From positions 1-37,607 of the forward strand of contig CAMWNA010000008.1 in NCBI GenBank assembly GCA_947175515.1: a stretch of 37,607 nucleotides of DNA. The letters are read 5' to 3'. A program made the translations under genes and the position numbers. How positions within the stretch are numbered: the stretch's first letter is position 1; every line of letters starts with the position of its first letter. Source of the stretch: an uncultured Clostridia bacterium (lineage in GTDB: Bacteria > Bacillota > Clostridia > Christensenellales > Borkfalkiaceae). This document shows, one piece after another, positions 16,001-23,540 of the stretch. Under the pieces are notes generated by a model. The model was not told the DNA's origin. It did no database searches and saw nothing but the letters and a program-made list of their open reading frames with translations.

Positions 16001-17474
16001 GCTTGACGGCGTTTTCATCGCTGGATTCTTCGAAGAATATAGAATCACCGTCATTTGCAACCATATAGGGAGAAAGCTGACCGTTGATACTTGCAACGGA
16101 CATTGCGCCCGTAAAGGTCGAAGGCGAGCCTACCGTACCGGAATCGGGGTTGGAAGAAAGGTTTGTACCGAAAGCGCTGCCTGCGCCCGAGCTGTATTCG
16201 TTGCTCGCCGCGCAGATAAGGCTTATGCCCGCGTCCCTGATTTTTTCGTATATTTCGTTGAGCTGTTTGCCCTCGTCGTCGCCGTCGATAGAAATCGAGG
16301 AGAAGCCTGCGGAGGTACCTAAACTCATATTAATTACGTCAACGCCTAAATTAACGCAGTCCTCTAACGCTGCAATTATATCCTCCGACGTAGCTCCGCC
16401 TAAATCGTTACTTGAAAAATCGTCGGTAAACACTTTACAGATAACCAACTGAGCTTCGGGCGCGGCGCCGATAAAGGGAATAACATTTCCGTTTGCGTCG
16501 GTTGCGGTATTGCCGTTCTTGTCCGTATAGCTGTCCGCCTGACCGGCAACTATACCTGCAACGTGCGTTCCGTGCTGGGAATACGAGGGATACACGTCGG
16601 GATCTTTATCCGCATAGTCGTAAGCAAAGGGTACTTTCGCGCTGACGTAAACGTCGTCAACGGTGATATTTTTTCCGTTGCTTGAGGAAAGAGACTCAGC
16701 CGTGAACTCCTTTTCGGCAAGCTTTTTTGAAACGTAGCTCTTGTTCATTGCAAGAGTCGAAGGCACTTTTTGGAAAGCTTCGTGCGTGTAATCAAGACCC
16801 GTATCCAAAATAGCTACCGTAGTGCCGCTGCCGTCGTATTCGCAATCCGAAGAATCGTAAATACCCGTGGGATAAACGTTGCTGGGGTTGGTAACCGCCG
16901 CACTTTTGGAGGTTGCAACGGCATCGGGATAAGCGTAAGTTTCCGAAACGTACGCCGCCTTGACCTGCGACAGGCTTTTGATTTTGGAAATATACTTGGT
17001 GTTTACCTGTAAAGCAACCGCGTTGGTTACCGTGCTGTACTTATACACCACCTTATAATCGATATCAAGGCTTGTCAGCGTGTTTAAAAGATTCGTCTGC
17101 GCAACGTCAATACTTCTCTGCTTTTTTCCGCTTTCATATGACGAAAGGTATTCCGCAGTATTTGCGTTTTCGGGCATAGCTTCAAGAAGGCTGTCGCCTT
17201 CAAGTCTTACTATAACTGTCTGCACCGAGCCCTTGGACGACGCCAAACCCGCGTTTTCCAAAACAGAAGAACTGAGGTTGTTCAGCGCAATGCCCGTCAT
17301 ATCAATTTTGCCGGTTACGTCCTTAGTAGTTACCGTATCGTACCTTGTCGAAGCGTTAAGCAAGCCCTGCTTGCCGCTCTTTGCGAACGCAAGCACGTTA
17401 CCTGCCGTGAACGTAGCCGCCATTATTGCGGAAAGTGATAAACAAGCTATCCTCCGCTTTGTTTTTGCTTTCAT
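10086..17474 (-). CDS. Giant membrane-anchored subtilisin-like protease with BspA-type LRR repeats
   Basis: The product is 2462 residues from the ATG at 17474, chosen because GGAGGTTTAC precedes it and a signal peptide (1 to about 30) follows; an in-frame ATG at 17528 lacks both. Order: I9-like propeptide (about 85-185); S8 domain with Asp224 (AILDTGLD), His301 (HGTHVAG), Asn425 (AASNE) and Ser672 (GTSMASP), so all catalytic residues are present; a PA-like insert (about 490-630); Fn3-like modules; two Ig-like Big_2 modules (about 1210-1395); about 700 residues of LRR_5/BspA repeats with the core IGEGAFA (about 1400-2130); a helical region; one more Ig-like module (about 2305-2380); a membrane span (about 2396-2422); and a short acidic tail. 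It resembles lactocepin/C5a-peptidase-type surface proteases but ends in a membrane span, not LPXTG. It probably degrades extracellular proteins, feeding the Opp importer encoded downstream. Confidence 0.93.
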   Translation of the reverse strand: MKAKTKRRIACLSLSAIMAATFTAGNVLAFAKSGKQGLLNASTRYDTVTTKDVTGKIDMTGIALNNLSSSVLENAGLASSKGSVQTVIVRLEGDSLLEAMPENANTAEYLSSYESGKKQRSIDVAQTNLLNTLTSLDIDYKVVYKYSTVTNAVALQVNTKYISKIKSLSQVKAAYVSETYAYPDAVATSKSAAVTNPSNVYPTGIYDSSDCEYDGSGTTVAILDTGLDYTHEAFQKVPSTLAMNKSYVSKKLAEKEFTAESLSSSNGKNITVDDVYVSAKVPFAYDYADKDPDVYPSYSQHGTHVAGIVAGQADSYTDKNGNTATDANGNVIPFIGAAPEAQLVICKVFTDDFSSNDLGGATSEDIIAALEDCVNLGVDVINMSLGTSAGFSSISIDGDDEGKQLNEIYEKIRDAGISLICAASNEYSSGAGSAFGTNLSSNPDSGTVGSPSTFTGAMSVASINGQLSPYMVANDGDSIFFEESSDENAVKRDFLKSLLGDEPRETFKYVVIDGMGEPADYTDYIINELKDKSQGRTIAVISRGKTTFKDKIETLMSMGMEEDGTYTGADGVIVYNNVAGVLGMSVGDIDNPIPAVSVNLDAGRLLVYDSNGQKRRTGTIELATSYQAGPFMNDYSSWGSTPDLKLKPDITSHGGEITSTVAGGYQEMSGTSMASPNLAGFTALLRGKLKKDYPNYSATEITRLTNQLMMSTATTVYDREGLPYSPRKQGAGLATLSNVFSTKAYLSTPDAEDNRPKVELGADTQKSGEYTLNFTVTNFGTSQLSFRTKSLFFTESLSIDGLAVAEKAHLFNSENYSDHIPAQWTVNGSSVAEGSTVNVGGGQSVNITVKLTLSASEKRYIDRSFENGMFIEGFLKLESVSKGQCDLTLPFMGFYGDWEAAPMLDYDCYEISDFEQDTTYDDLTRPQPSVWATQAYANFTNGKYSIPLGSYLYTQDPDADQIYIDREHAVISRFNDYNPDSETSNYLTAYSIRALYAGLLRNAELVTYDLIDTATGEVVKTDEVYRVNKAHSSGGNSVPAQVLLDLEPEALGLVNNGKYQLDFRFYFKAEDKDNPEKQNEDNTFSMVFYVDYEAPVLVDSRIRYYDYNDANNRPQQRVYLDLDIYDNTYAQSVILCYQDGYIDGVPDLKLATEYITPVYNANKNGTTTVSIEITDFYEKYNERLYVQIEDYALNHRIHQISFSSSTASQLPSSFEVDGDTRITLGVNETYKVALKYEGDANLSNFTWTSSSNSVARVKNGEIFGASQGTAYITVRGADGASKRITVNVVPSNTVLPSPTISFGTIENASGSLVKATGSVNVNAGDEFTLEVVCDPWYYPVDRLNLVWTTSDKSIADVDDKGNVKVKDTKGSAQISATISENGVVISAASVLLRVQEPFTITNGTLTRYHGTGGEVVIPADKNILTIGEEAFKDNDTITKIIIPKTVTQISEKAFENCSKLEEVYFISEEAIKPADASLSLILRRAFYNCTALRKVDLSNCKVITLDREAFAGCSKLEEVVNMTNIGTMNSGAFYGCSSLTEIDITGLHICGESVFENCTAINKVTTGAYTAIGERSFYGCTSLTNITINNSTVSERAFERCTRLETVNFVNALSADKDTLFTVGARAFYGCTDLKNVNFNFAGASACVIGDMAFANCDSLSQFTLPEGLTNFGDRVFENTPVELKAASGSAFTVSNGTVYEGTKLVLAPKTIGADFAIAAGTEEIAPYAFSGCQFTNGGSLTVPSSVTKIGEGAFASSQLVSITLHSGITEIAPHTFARTNLVNFTVDESVTKIGEGAFAFCINLETLSFAANGSLEAIGDGAFAGCGALKEVNLPASLKTLGTNAFLQCTALESVAIPSVEIMGDGAFYGCTALNTVSFGANAKVTGAYTFATCSALKSVTLGENITAIDEGAFAYCTSLESVNLNKVTSVGMGAFGFCDKLSTVTNLDKLETIGVSAFRGCTSLTELNLANAKVIESGAFANGAYTSVNLPKVEVIGSFAFFGGGESQVNLPASLKTLGAAAFANSKNLRSFTVDGANEIFFAEDGVLYRVLNTAEGNTYELCAYPTARTAIVADDGLRTYSIKEGTVTIQAYAFENLNASAIYKVILPYSVKTIGTGAFYGSDIKEYRFESINAPALLSEYNELGGESSHLFLYYSNFNDDFVNLISGFVERPAAPSANIYYPTNGVGYDNYIYSNYFAQKHLLGELIDDTTRAFINAVKSFNIDTVKSWNSLEVNEDNKAMVSAFSESVKAAHALYNTILEEAQLAFIKDGDTDYLEKLYNVEEELKSVKTRFGITANVTSLSLSPDSTHKTQYREGEKFDMTGLVLIVNYDDFTTAIADLSRITLATGSDGELSALDRYVVLQGYGVTVRLSITVTEGGDNGGDSSSKSNTGLIIGCVVGGVCFVAAVAVAVVLVLLWRKKKTQSAETEATLTDAEDAKPEQETQVKDGGDTDGKED
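11412..11978 (-). repeat. Near-identical DNA repeats inside the LRR region of the subtilase
   Basis: The 33-nt segments at 11412-11444 and 11946-11978 differ at one base, 534 bp apart (178 codons, in frame). They encode the same repeat start, VNLPASLKTLG. A second pair near 12077 and 12209 encodes VTKIGEGAFA with two base differences. The high DNA identity in an otherwise diverged repeat array suggests recent unit duplication or gene conversion. Most other LRR units agree only at protein level. Confidence 0.7.
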
Positions 17475-17531
17475 GTAAACCTCCGAATTATGAGAAAAAA
17501 CACTGAAAAAATTATTGCTTGCAAACACCGC

Positions 17532-17554
17532 AAAAAGGGCAATAGCTGCCCTTT
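17532..17554 (-). terminator. Weak intrinsic terminator between the giant lipoprotein and the subtilase gene
   Basis: An 8-bp stem (17534-17541 with 17547-17554, AAAGGGCA/TGCCCTTT, 5-nt loop) is followed on the minus strand by only two further T. It lies in the 104-bp gap between the two genes. It would attenuate rather than stop transcription into the protease and opp genes. No convincing separate promoter was seen in the gap. Confidence 0.5.
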
Positions 17555-17578
17555 GCTTATTATTTGCGGATACAGCCG

Positions 17579-20500
17579 TTATTCGGCTGCGGTCAGTAAA
17601 ATTTCGTCCTTGTTGGCATTTGCAAGAATTATCTTGTAGCCGCCGTTGTTGACGAATTCGCCGTATTCCGTGTTGTTTGAATTATAAATTTTAATGCTGC
17701 CGCCGGTTATTCTGTAAATCAACAGCGTAGTCGTGTTGTCCGACGTAACGTAGAACGTACCGCCTACGGAAAGATTGCTAAGTCCGTCGAATCTGTACGT
17801 CACGCCGTCCTTATCGGTAAACACGTTAAGCGGTGCGGCGTCGCACTCGCCTATTTCAAGAGTGACAACGCTTCCGCTGTAGTTTAACACAGCCCTTAAT
17901 TTGGAACCTGCCGCCGTTTCAAGCGTAAGAACGTATTCCATGTTCGTCCTGTCGCGCGAATCGATTTTATACGAATAAACCGTTCCGTCCGAGCAGGTAA
18001 GAGTGCCTATTCCGTTGAACAGGAATGATACGTTATTATCAACCTCAAGCTTGCCGTCCTCGTTAAGAACCGCAAGGTAAGCGCTATATCCGAACAGAGT
18101 ATCGCACTCAGCCAATCTGCGGTAAACGCCGTCTTTTGCGTACGCGCCGTTTTCGGTTGATAAGCATTCAATGAACAGGTATCTTCTGCTTCCCGTCGTG
18201 AATTCCAAACCGAAATCGCCTATCGTATATGAGTAAGTTGCAACGAGCTTGCCGCCTTCGTAACGTTCTGCGGTACCGTTGACGAACTTAGCGTTGCCCA
18301 AGCCGTCAAGCGTTATATAATTGCCCGTGCCTGCCGCAGTATAGTCGCCTTGGTAGCCGTCTAAGCTATCGGGAGCTACGCATACCGCATAACCGCCCGT
18401 AGCGTTCTCCACAGATACTATAAGCTCGGTTACGCCGTCCGCCTGCATAACGTCTATATAATAATTCTGACCGGATTCCGAATAGGTTAAATAGTTGCCG
18501 TCTGCGTGGTAGGTAAACTCTACGCTTTCGCCGAACGCACTGCCCTGCGCCTTCATTTGCGCGTTTATTGTGCCTATTATAAGTCTGCCGTTCGTGCCGG
18601 CAACAAGCCATTCACCCGTAAATCCGTTAACTACCGTCAAGGTTTTGTTGCCTGAGCCGAGGTTAAGAACGTAATCCGAGCCAATCGTAATAGTACCAGT
18701 GGCTGCGCCGGAAATATTTATAACACCCGAACCCATTTTATAGGTGTAGGTACTGCCGTTTGACACCGTAAGCGTACCGCCCGAGGCAAGGCTGCCCCTG
18801 CCGTCAAACGAGTATACAAGACCGTCGCTATCCTGAAGCTGCAAGCCGTACATACTGTCGTGCTTGATTAAATCGAAGTTGCTGCCGTCTGACGTTACTT
18901 TGATTATGCCGTTTTCGTAAGCAATATTATAGGTTTTACCGCCGTACGTAAACGAACCGGTAAGCGTTGAATTTACAAGGTTATACGAGCCTGCCGCTTC
19001 GCCGTTAATTGAAATGCTGCCGCTGACAGCCATATGATTTGCATTGCCCTTAACGTCGTAATTGCCGAGACCGTTGAATTCAATAAGCTTAATGTCGCCG
19101 TCGTCGCTTATCCAGCTTCCCCTGAAATCGTCGTAAAGGAACATCGTCACGTTTTCGTTAACGTTGCCGAGTCTTACAAGATACAGTCTGCCTGTGAGAG
19201 TGTTTGCGCCGGCATTGTAGGAAAGAAGTCCCAAAGGCATATCGTTATAATACAGCATTATTGCGGGCTTGCCGTTAACGTCGGTTGTTGCGGAATACGT
19301 TGCGTTATAGCTACCGTATGCGCCGTAATCGATATACGCCTCTCCCACTCCGTTTGCTCCGATGCCGTTTAAGGTTAATTCAACGGGGTCGACATTACTG
19401 AAGAAATTCCAAACGCCTACGAAACTGTTTTCCTTATAATAGATTTCTCCGCCGATTTCGATAAAGCCGTCCTGATTGATACCGACCTTAAAGCCGTCGA
19501 ATTCCATTTCGCCGTTCGAATTTACGGTATAAGTTCCGTTTTTAACCGTTTCGTTTACTTTGTTGCCATCAGCGTCGTAACCGAAAGTCTTTACCGTATA
19601 GTTGCCTTTACCGTCGAAAGAATACTGCTTTTTCGAGCCTGCGGATTTTTCCCATACGCCCAAGAAGTTATCAAAAGGAGTGATATTCGAGTTGCCGTAC
19701 TTAGTAACGTTGCCGTTAGCGTCAACCGTACACGCAACCGTGTCCGCACCGGCTTTGACGGTTAAACCGTCCGCCGTTATTTCGTAGGTAAAGTTAACGG
19801 TCTGCGATGCGGTTACAACCGAACCCGTACCGTTTTTATTAAACGTATAAACCGTACTGCCGCTGTAATAGCTGCCGTAATTGAAAGTATCCAAAGCTTT
19901 AACGGCAGAAATTCCGTTAGCTTGGGGATGATTAGCGTTATCGTAAACAGTCAACACTCCGTTATTCAGCGTTGCTTTAAACGACTGGTACGTATTACCG
20001 TCGCCGAACGCTATCCCGATATACGTATCGTAAAGCGTTATCGCCGTGCCGTCGTAAGAATAATACGACGAATGCTTGAGCGCGCCGTCGGCGTAGGTCA
20101 GACTGCCGTCCGCGTCAAGCGATATAAAACCGCCGTCTTTGCCGGTGAAGTAATATTCGCCTGCAACTTCGCCGTAGTCGGCAAAGCCCGCATAGAGAGT
20201 TATTGCGTTTATGGGTACATAACCGTTGGGAACCTTTTCCGTCAGCTTAGCGTCAAAATACAGACCGAAAGAACGGTGACCGCTGTCCGCATTTATATAG
20301 CCGTAAGCGTCCGTACAGCCCGTGCGCGAATACCAGAAGGATACAGGCAGATACGCGCTGTCGATTTCGACGTTTATTTCGCTTGAATTATTGAACTTTT
20401 CTGTTCCGAGGTCTATTTTAAGGGTAAACCTCTTAACGCCGTCCGCACTCTTGTTAATCACGGGGAATTCGGCGCCGTCAACGAAAGTCCAGTCCTCCGC

Positions 20501-22246
20501 ATGCCAGCCGAGGCGGTTCAAAATCAACTCTTTGTTTATATTGTCCTTTTGCGAATAGCAGTTAAGAACGAGCGCGGGGTTTGTTTCAATGGAAACGGAC
20601 GCGTCAGCAACGCCGCCCAAATTTATTCCGCCGGCTATATCGCCCGTATACGAATACTTCTTACCCGAAGAATCAGCAACCGCGTATGCGTCCGTTCCGC
20701 TTATCGAGAAGCAGTCGCTGACTATCGCGTCGTAATATACGTAACCTGCTATACCGCCTGCGTAGGCGTAAGCAAAGTGTTCGTTGCCGGTCATAAGGTT
20801 AATGGAGTTGCGTGCTTCGATGAAGCCCGTGGAATAGCAGCCCTGAACGGAACCGAAAGGCTCAAGCCTGCCCACAATGCCGCCGGCGTACATTGCGCCG
20901 GAAACTCCGCCGGTAGAGTAGCTGTTTATTATAGCAGCGTTAGTAAGCGGCTCGATTGAAGTAACAACGCCGGCAATACCGCCTGCAGCGTTAACGTAAC
21001 CCGAAGCGCCGATTATTTCTACTGAGGAAGAGCACGCGTTGACAACTGAATTGAATTTGATGCTATCGCTCTGATATACGGAATTCTGTGTTCCGATAAT
21101 ACCGCCGATGTAACCGAAGTAATTATCGTCCGCATCCGCGATAATCGTGCCGTTCGTTACCTCGCAGCCAGTAATGCTTACGCCGATACCCCAGCCGACT
21201 AAGGCGCCTGCGCTGAATGCGTTTCCTGCAGCGGCAGCGTCTATGTTAACAGTGAAGTTATCTAGCTTGAGATTGTAGATTTCCGCCATACCGTCGTCTC
21301 TGGGAGTCGCGGAAACACAGCCGAACATTCCAACGTAGGGGGTATGATAAGGCAAGTAAGTTTCTTGGTCTATTAAAGTATCTTCTATATAGAAATTGGA
21401 AATAGTGTGTCCGTTGCCGTCAAAATGACCTGCAAACGGATAAGTATCGGAATCACCGATAATGAAAAGCTGCTCGCCCTTCAAATCGATATCCTTTTCG
21501 AGTCTGTAATAAGCCGCGTAAAAGCTGTTCACTGAGAACGCGTTCTTAATCATAACGGAAAGCTCGTACAAGTCGATAGGTTCGGAAATAAGATAAGGAT
21601 CTTCCTTCGTACCCGAGCCGCCGTTCTCTTTCTCTCCGAACCACTGTGCAAGGGTGATTCCCGTTATTGAAATATTTGTCTTGCCGTTTACGGTAAAGGT
21701 ATAAACGCCGTTTGCGTCAGGCTGGAGAACCATAGTATTGGCAAGCACGTTCATATTGGAAGTATCGTAATACACGCTCATTTCGACGGTGAAGCTTACC
21801 TGCTCGCCCGCGCTTACGGTAAAGCCCTCTTCCACGTCGCCGTCGTCGCTGTGATACTTCAAGCGGTACTCGTCGCCGTCGGGATCGCCCTTATCGAAAG
21901 TTACGAGGTAGCTGTTCAACACAAAAGTACCCGTAACCGAAACGGTGGTATCGGAATTCATTTTAAAGGAGAATTTTCCACCTTCGTCCGCACTGAGTTT
22001 GTTTTCATTGGCGTTGACTACGGGCTCTCCCATAACGTTATCCGCATAGATCACGGAAAAAGTGACCGTTTCGCCTTCCCTGACTTCGTAGCCGCTGGGA
22101 ATTTCACAGTCGTAGGTAACGCCTTCAACCTTTTGGAATGTCAGAGTATAGTATTTGGGCTCTTTATCTTTATCGGTGCACGCAACTGCTACGGATAAAC
22201 AAACCGCACACAGCGCGGCAAGAACGCCTACTATCAGTTTTTTCAT
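17579..22246 (-). CDS. Giant surface lipoprotein with tandem beta-rich repeats
   Basis: The product is 1555 residues using the ATG at 22246, which has TAAGGAGAAA upstream; a longer in-frame start at 22276 has none and would bury the signal peptide. The signal peptide ends in AVAC (Cys23), a plausible lipobox. Two Ig-like units of about 80 residues follow, each ending in a pattern like VSVTGT or ISITGI. Next is a GLUG/beta-helix-like region of roughly 300 residues (GNGHTISNF, GGIIG, AGGIAG, AGGIVG). The remaining two thirds contain degenerate units built around F(D/N)GxG followed by a Tyr-rich strand (FDGKGNY, FNGLGNY, FDGRGSL, LDGLGNA, FNGIGTL, FDGLSNL). No catalytic motif is seen. It is the first gene of the long minus-strand block and is probably an adhesin or substrate-binding surface protein. 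Function unknown. Confidence 0.88.
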   Translation of the reverse strand: MKKLIVGVLAALCAVCLSVAVACTDKDKEPKYYTLTFQKVEGVTYDCEIPSGYEVREGETVTFSVIYADNVMGEPVVNANENKLSADEGGKFSFKMNSDTTVSVTGTFVLNSYLVTFDKGDPDGDEYRLKYHSDDGDVEEGFTVSAGEQVSFTVEMSVYYDTSNMNVLANTMVLQPDANGVYTFTVNGKTNISITGITLAQWFGEKENGGSGTKEDPYLISEPIDLYELSVMIKNAFSVNSFYAAYYRLEKDIDLKGEQLFIIGDSDTYPFAGHFDGNGHTISNFYIEDTLIDQETYLPYHTPYVGMFGCVSATPRDDGMAEIYNLKLDNFTVNIDAAAAGNAFSAGALVGWGIGVSITGCEVTNGTIIADADDNYFGYIGGIIGTQNSVYQSDSIKFNSVVNACSSSVEIIGASGYVNAAGGIAGVVTSIEPLTNAAIINSYSTGGVSGAMYAGGIVGRLEPFGSVQGCYSTGFIEARNSINLMTGNEHFAYAYAGGIAGYVYYDAIVSDCFSISGTDAYAVADSSGKKYSYTGDIAGGINLGGVADASVSIETNPALVLNCYSQKDNINKELILNRLGWHAEDWTFVDGAEFPVINKSADGVKRFTLKIDLGTEKFNNSSEINVEIDSAYLPVSFWYSRTGCTDAYGYINADSGHRSFGLYFDAKLTEKVPNGYVPINAITLYAGFADYGEVAGEYYFTGKDGGFISLDADGSLTYADGALKHSSYYSYDGTAITLYDTYIGIAFGDGNTYQSFKATLNNGVLTVYDNANHPQANGISAVKALDTFNYGSYYSGSTVYTFNKNGTGSVVTASQTVNFTYEITADGLTVKAGADTVACTVDANGNVTKYGNSNITPFDNFLGVWEKSAGSKKQYSFDGKGNYTVKTFGYDADGNKVNETVKNGTYTVNSNGEMEFDGFKVGINQDGFIEIGGEIYYKENSFVGVWNFFSNVDPVELTLNGIGANGVGEAYIDYGAYGSYNATYSATTDVNGKPAIMLYYNDMPLGLLSYNAGANTLTGRLYLVRLGNVNENVTMFLYDDFRGSWISDDGDIKLIEFNGLGNYDVKGNANHMAVSGSISINGEAAGSYNLVNSTLTGSFTYGGKTYNIAYENGIIKVTSDGSNFDLIKHDSMYGLQLQDSDGLVYSFDGRGSLASGGTLTVSNGSTYTYKMGSGVINISGAATGTITIGSDYVLNLGSGNKTLTVVNGFTGEWLVAGTNGRLIIGTINAQMKAQGSAFGESVEFTYHADGNYLTYSESGQNYYIDVMQADGVTELIVSVENATGGYAVCVAPDSLDGYQGDYTAAGTGNYITLDGLGNAKFVNGTAERYEGGKLVATYSYTIGDFGLEFTTGSRRYLFIECLSTENGAYAKDGVYRRLAECDTLFGYSAYLAVLNEDGKLEVDNNVSFLFNGIGTLTCSDGTVYSYKIDSRDRTNMEYVLTLETAAGSKLRAVLNYSGSVVTLEIGECDAAPLNVFTDKDGVTYRFDGLSNLSVGGTFYVTSDNTTTLLIYRITGGSIKIYNSNNTEYGEFVNNGGYKIILANANKDEILLTAAE

Positions 22247-22302
22247 AACGTTTCTCCTTAAACGGTCTTTTAACAATCTTTAAAATTCAACGCGGACGGT
22301 GC

Positions 22303-22325
22303 AAAAAACCGCCGCGGCGCGTCGG
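22303..22325 (-). terminator. Possible attenuator hairpin in the leader of the giant lipoprotein gene
   Basis: On the minus strand a GC-rich stem (CCGACG with CGGCGG, one mismatch, 5-nt loop) is directly followed by six T. It lies about 40 nt after the predicted transcription start and about 60 nt before the ATG. The short imperfect stem makes it a weak candidate. If real, it would control entry into the whole surface-protein and opp block. Confidence 0.35.
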
Positions 22326-22368
22326 GACACGGACTGTACCGTATGGCGACACTTGCGCATTTTAAATT

Positions 22369-22397
22369 ATTATACAATAACGCGAATAAAAATTCAA
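22369..22397 (-). promoter_or_regulatory. Sigma-A promoter for the giant lipoprotein / subtilase / opp block
   Basis: The -35 is TTGAAT (22392-22397), the spacer is 17 bp and the -10 is a perfect TATAAT (22369-22374). The start would be near 22362, giving a leader of about 116 nt. The rest of the gap (22398-22684) is AT-rich and holds no ORF, RNA gene or further element that I can support. Confidence 0.65.
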
Positions 22398-22684
22398 CTG
22401 ATTTATGCGCGTTTTATGTAAAATTCTATAATTGTTTCAAATAGCGCAATAACGTGGGCTTATAGAACAGATTTTGTGCAAAATACGGCTTTTTTTACCA
22501 GTTATAACGCGGAAAAAGTGAAATTTAAGTCGTTTTGATAACATTTTTAACATCTGAACCTTATACGAAACGATATTTTTATCCTAGCTTTTTATAACTT
22601 TGCGTCTCGGCATTAAAATGACTTTATACATTAAAAACGCATAAATGTATATATTTGGCACATAAGGACTGCGCTTATATAGAA

Positions 22685-22712
22685 TAATCCGCCGCATTCC
22701 TGCGGCGGATTA
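22685..22712 (-). terminator. Hairpin after the SGNH hydrolase gene
   Basis: A perfect 12-bp stem with a 4-nt loop (TAATCCGCCGCA / TGCGGCGGATTA) lies just after the stop of the 22723-23331 gene. The T run is poor (ATTCTAT on the minus strand). It may act as a weak terminator or as a 3'-end stabiliser. Confidence 0.55.
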
Positions 22713-22722
22713 ACGTTTGAAT

Positions 22723-23331
22723 TTAAAGTAGATGTTTTCTTATTGCCTTTATAGCCGTGTTTGCAATAAGGCGTGAACCGCGCGGCGTGGGATGTACGCC
22801 GTCCGCCGAATATTCCGAATACGGCGTCGTAATAGTCAAGCCGTTAAACATTTCGTCGTAAGCAACGAATTCGTCGCACAGCTCGCCGGCAACCCTGTCA
22901 ATTACGGCAAGCTCCTCGTCAAACTGCTTTCTCATTCTCAGCTTGTCAGCCGCAGGCAGAAGGAACGGCTCAAGAAATATTACCACTATGCCGGCTTCCT
23001 TCAATCTTGTTAAAAGCTCAGTCAAATCTCTTTCAAACTGTTTTATATTGAGTTCCTTTCCGTATTTGAATTTATGAAGGGTATTGTTTATACCTATCAT
23101 AATAACAACGGCGTCGGGGTTAAGGTCTATTACGTCCCTTTCTACCCTTGCCAAAAGATCGCATACCTCGTTGCCGGAAACGCCTTTATTTATAAGCTCC
23201 AAATCGGTATCGGGATACAGGGGGTGAAGCTTGTCCGCAATTACTTTCACGTAGCCGTTACCCAGCGAGCGGATATCGCTTCTGTCGCGTTCGCAGTCGG
23301 TAATAGAATCACCGAAGAAAACTATTTTCAT
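22723..23331 (-). CDS. SGNH/GDSL-family esterase or hydrolase
   Basis: The product is 202 residues, normal for a small SGNH hydrolase. The catalytic blocks are all visible: Ser9 in GDSIT, Gly53 in GVSGN, the Asn block in MIGINN (82/83) and Asp177/His180 in DGVH. These enzymes release acyl groups from esters (carbohydrate esters, lysophospholipids or thioesters). No signal peptide is present, so it is probably cytoplasmic; the closest relatives act on acylated sugars or lipids, but the substrate cannot be read from sequence. It has its own promoter (23366-23394) and ribosome binding site (AGAGG) and appears to be a single-gene unit. Confidence 0.9.
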   Translation of the reverse strand: MKIVFFGDSITDCERDRSDIRSLGNGYVKVIADKLHPLYPDTDLELINKGVSGNEVCDLLARVERDVIDLNPDAVVIMIGINNTLHKFKYGKELNIKQFERDLTELLTRLKEAGIVVIFLEPFLLPAADKLRMRKQFDEELAVIDRVAGELCDEFVAYDEMFNGLTITTPYSEYSADGVHPTPRGSRLIANTAIKAIRKHLL

Positions 23332-23365
23332 ATTCGCCTCTTAAATCATATTCAATCTTAGCTTC

Positions 23366-23394
23366 ATTTTAACACATTAGGGCGGCTTATGCAA
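23366..23394 (-). promoter_or_regulatory. Sigma-A promoter of the SGNH hydrolase gene
   Basis: The -35 is TTGCAT (23389-23394), the spacer is 17 bp and the -10 is TAAAAT (23366-23371). It lies 35 bp upstream of the ATG and diverges from the tRNA-Ser promoter at 23437-23465. Confidence 0.7.
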
Positions 23395-23436
23395 GTGCGG
23401 CGGCAAAATATTTTTTAAAAAGCGAGAAATAATGCT

Positions 23437-23465
23437 TTGACAAACACGTAAAATTATGATATAGT
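23437..23465 (+). promoter_or_regulatory. Sigma-A promoter of tRNA-Ser
   Basis: The -35 is a perfect TTGACA (23437-23442), the spacer is 17 bp and the -10 is TATAGT (23460-23465). The start would be near 23472, about 70 nt before the mature tRNA. Confidence 0.8.
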
Positions 23466-23540
23466 ATTTTAGCTTTGTGAAAGAAGTAAAATAACGTATG
23501 CAAACGATTTCGTTTGCCGAAAACGTTTTGAGCCTTAAAT

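Noticed and set aside
10086-17474. Repeats that might be a CRISPR array
   Set aside because: The periodic DNA similarity is in frame, degenerate and encodes LRR units; there are no constant repeats with unique spacers.
17475-17528. Upstream in-frame start for the subtilase (18 extra residues)
   Set aside because: The ATG at 17474 has a strong ribosome binding site and is followed directly by a signal peptide; the longer form would bury it.
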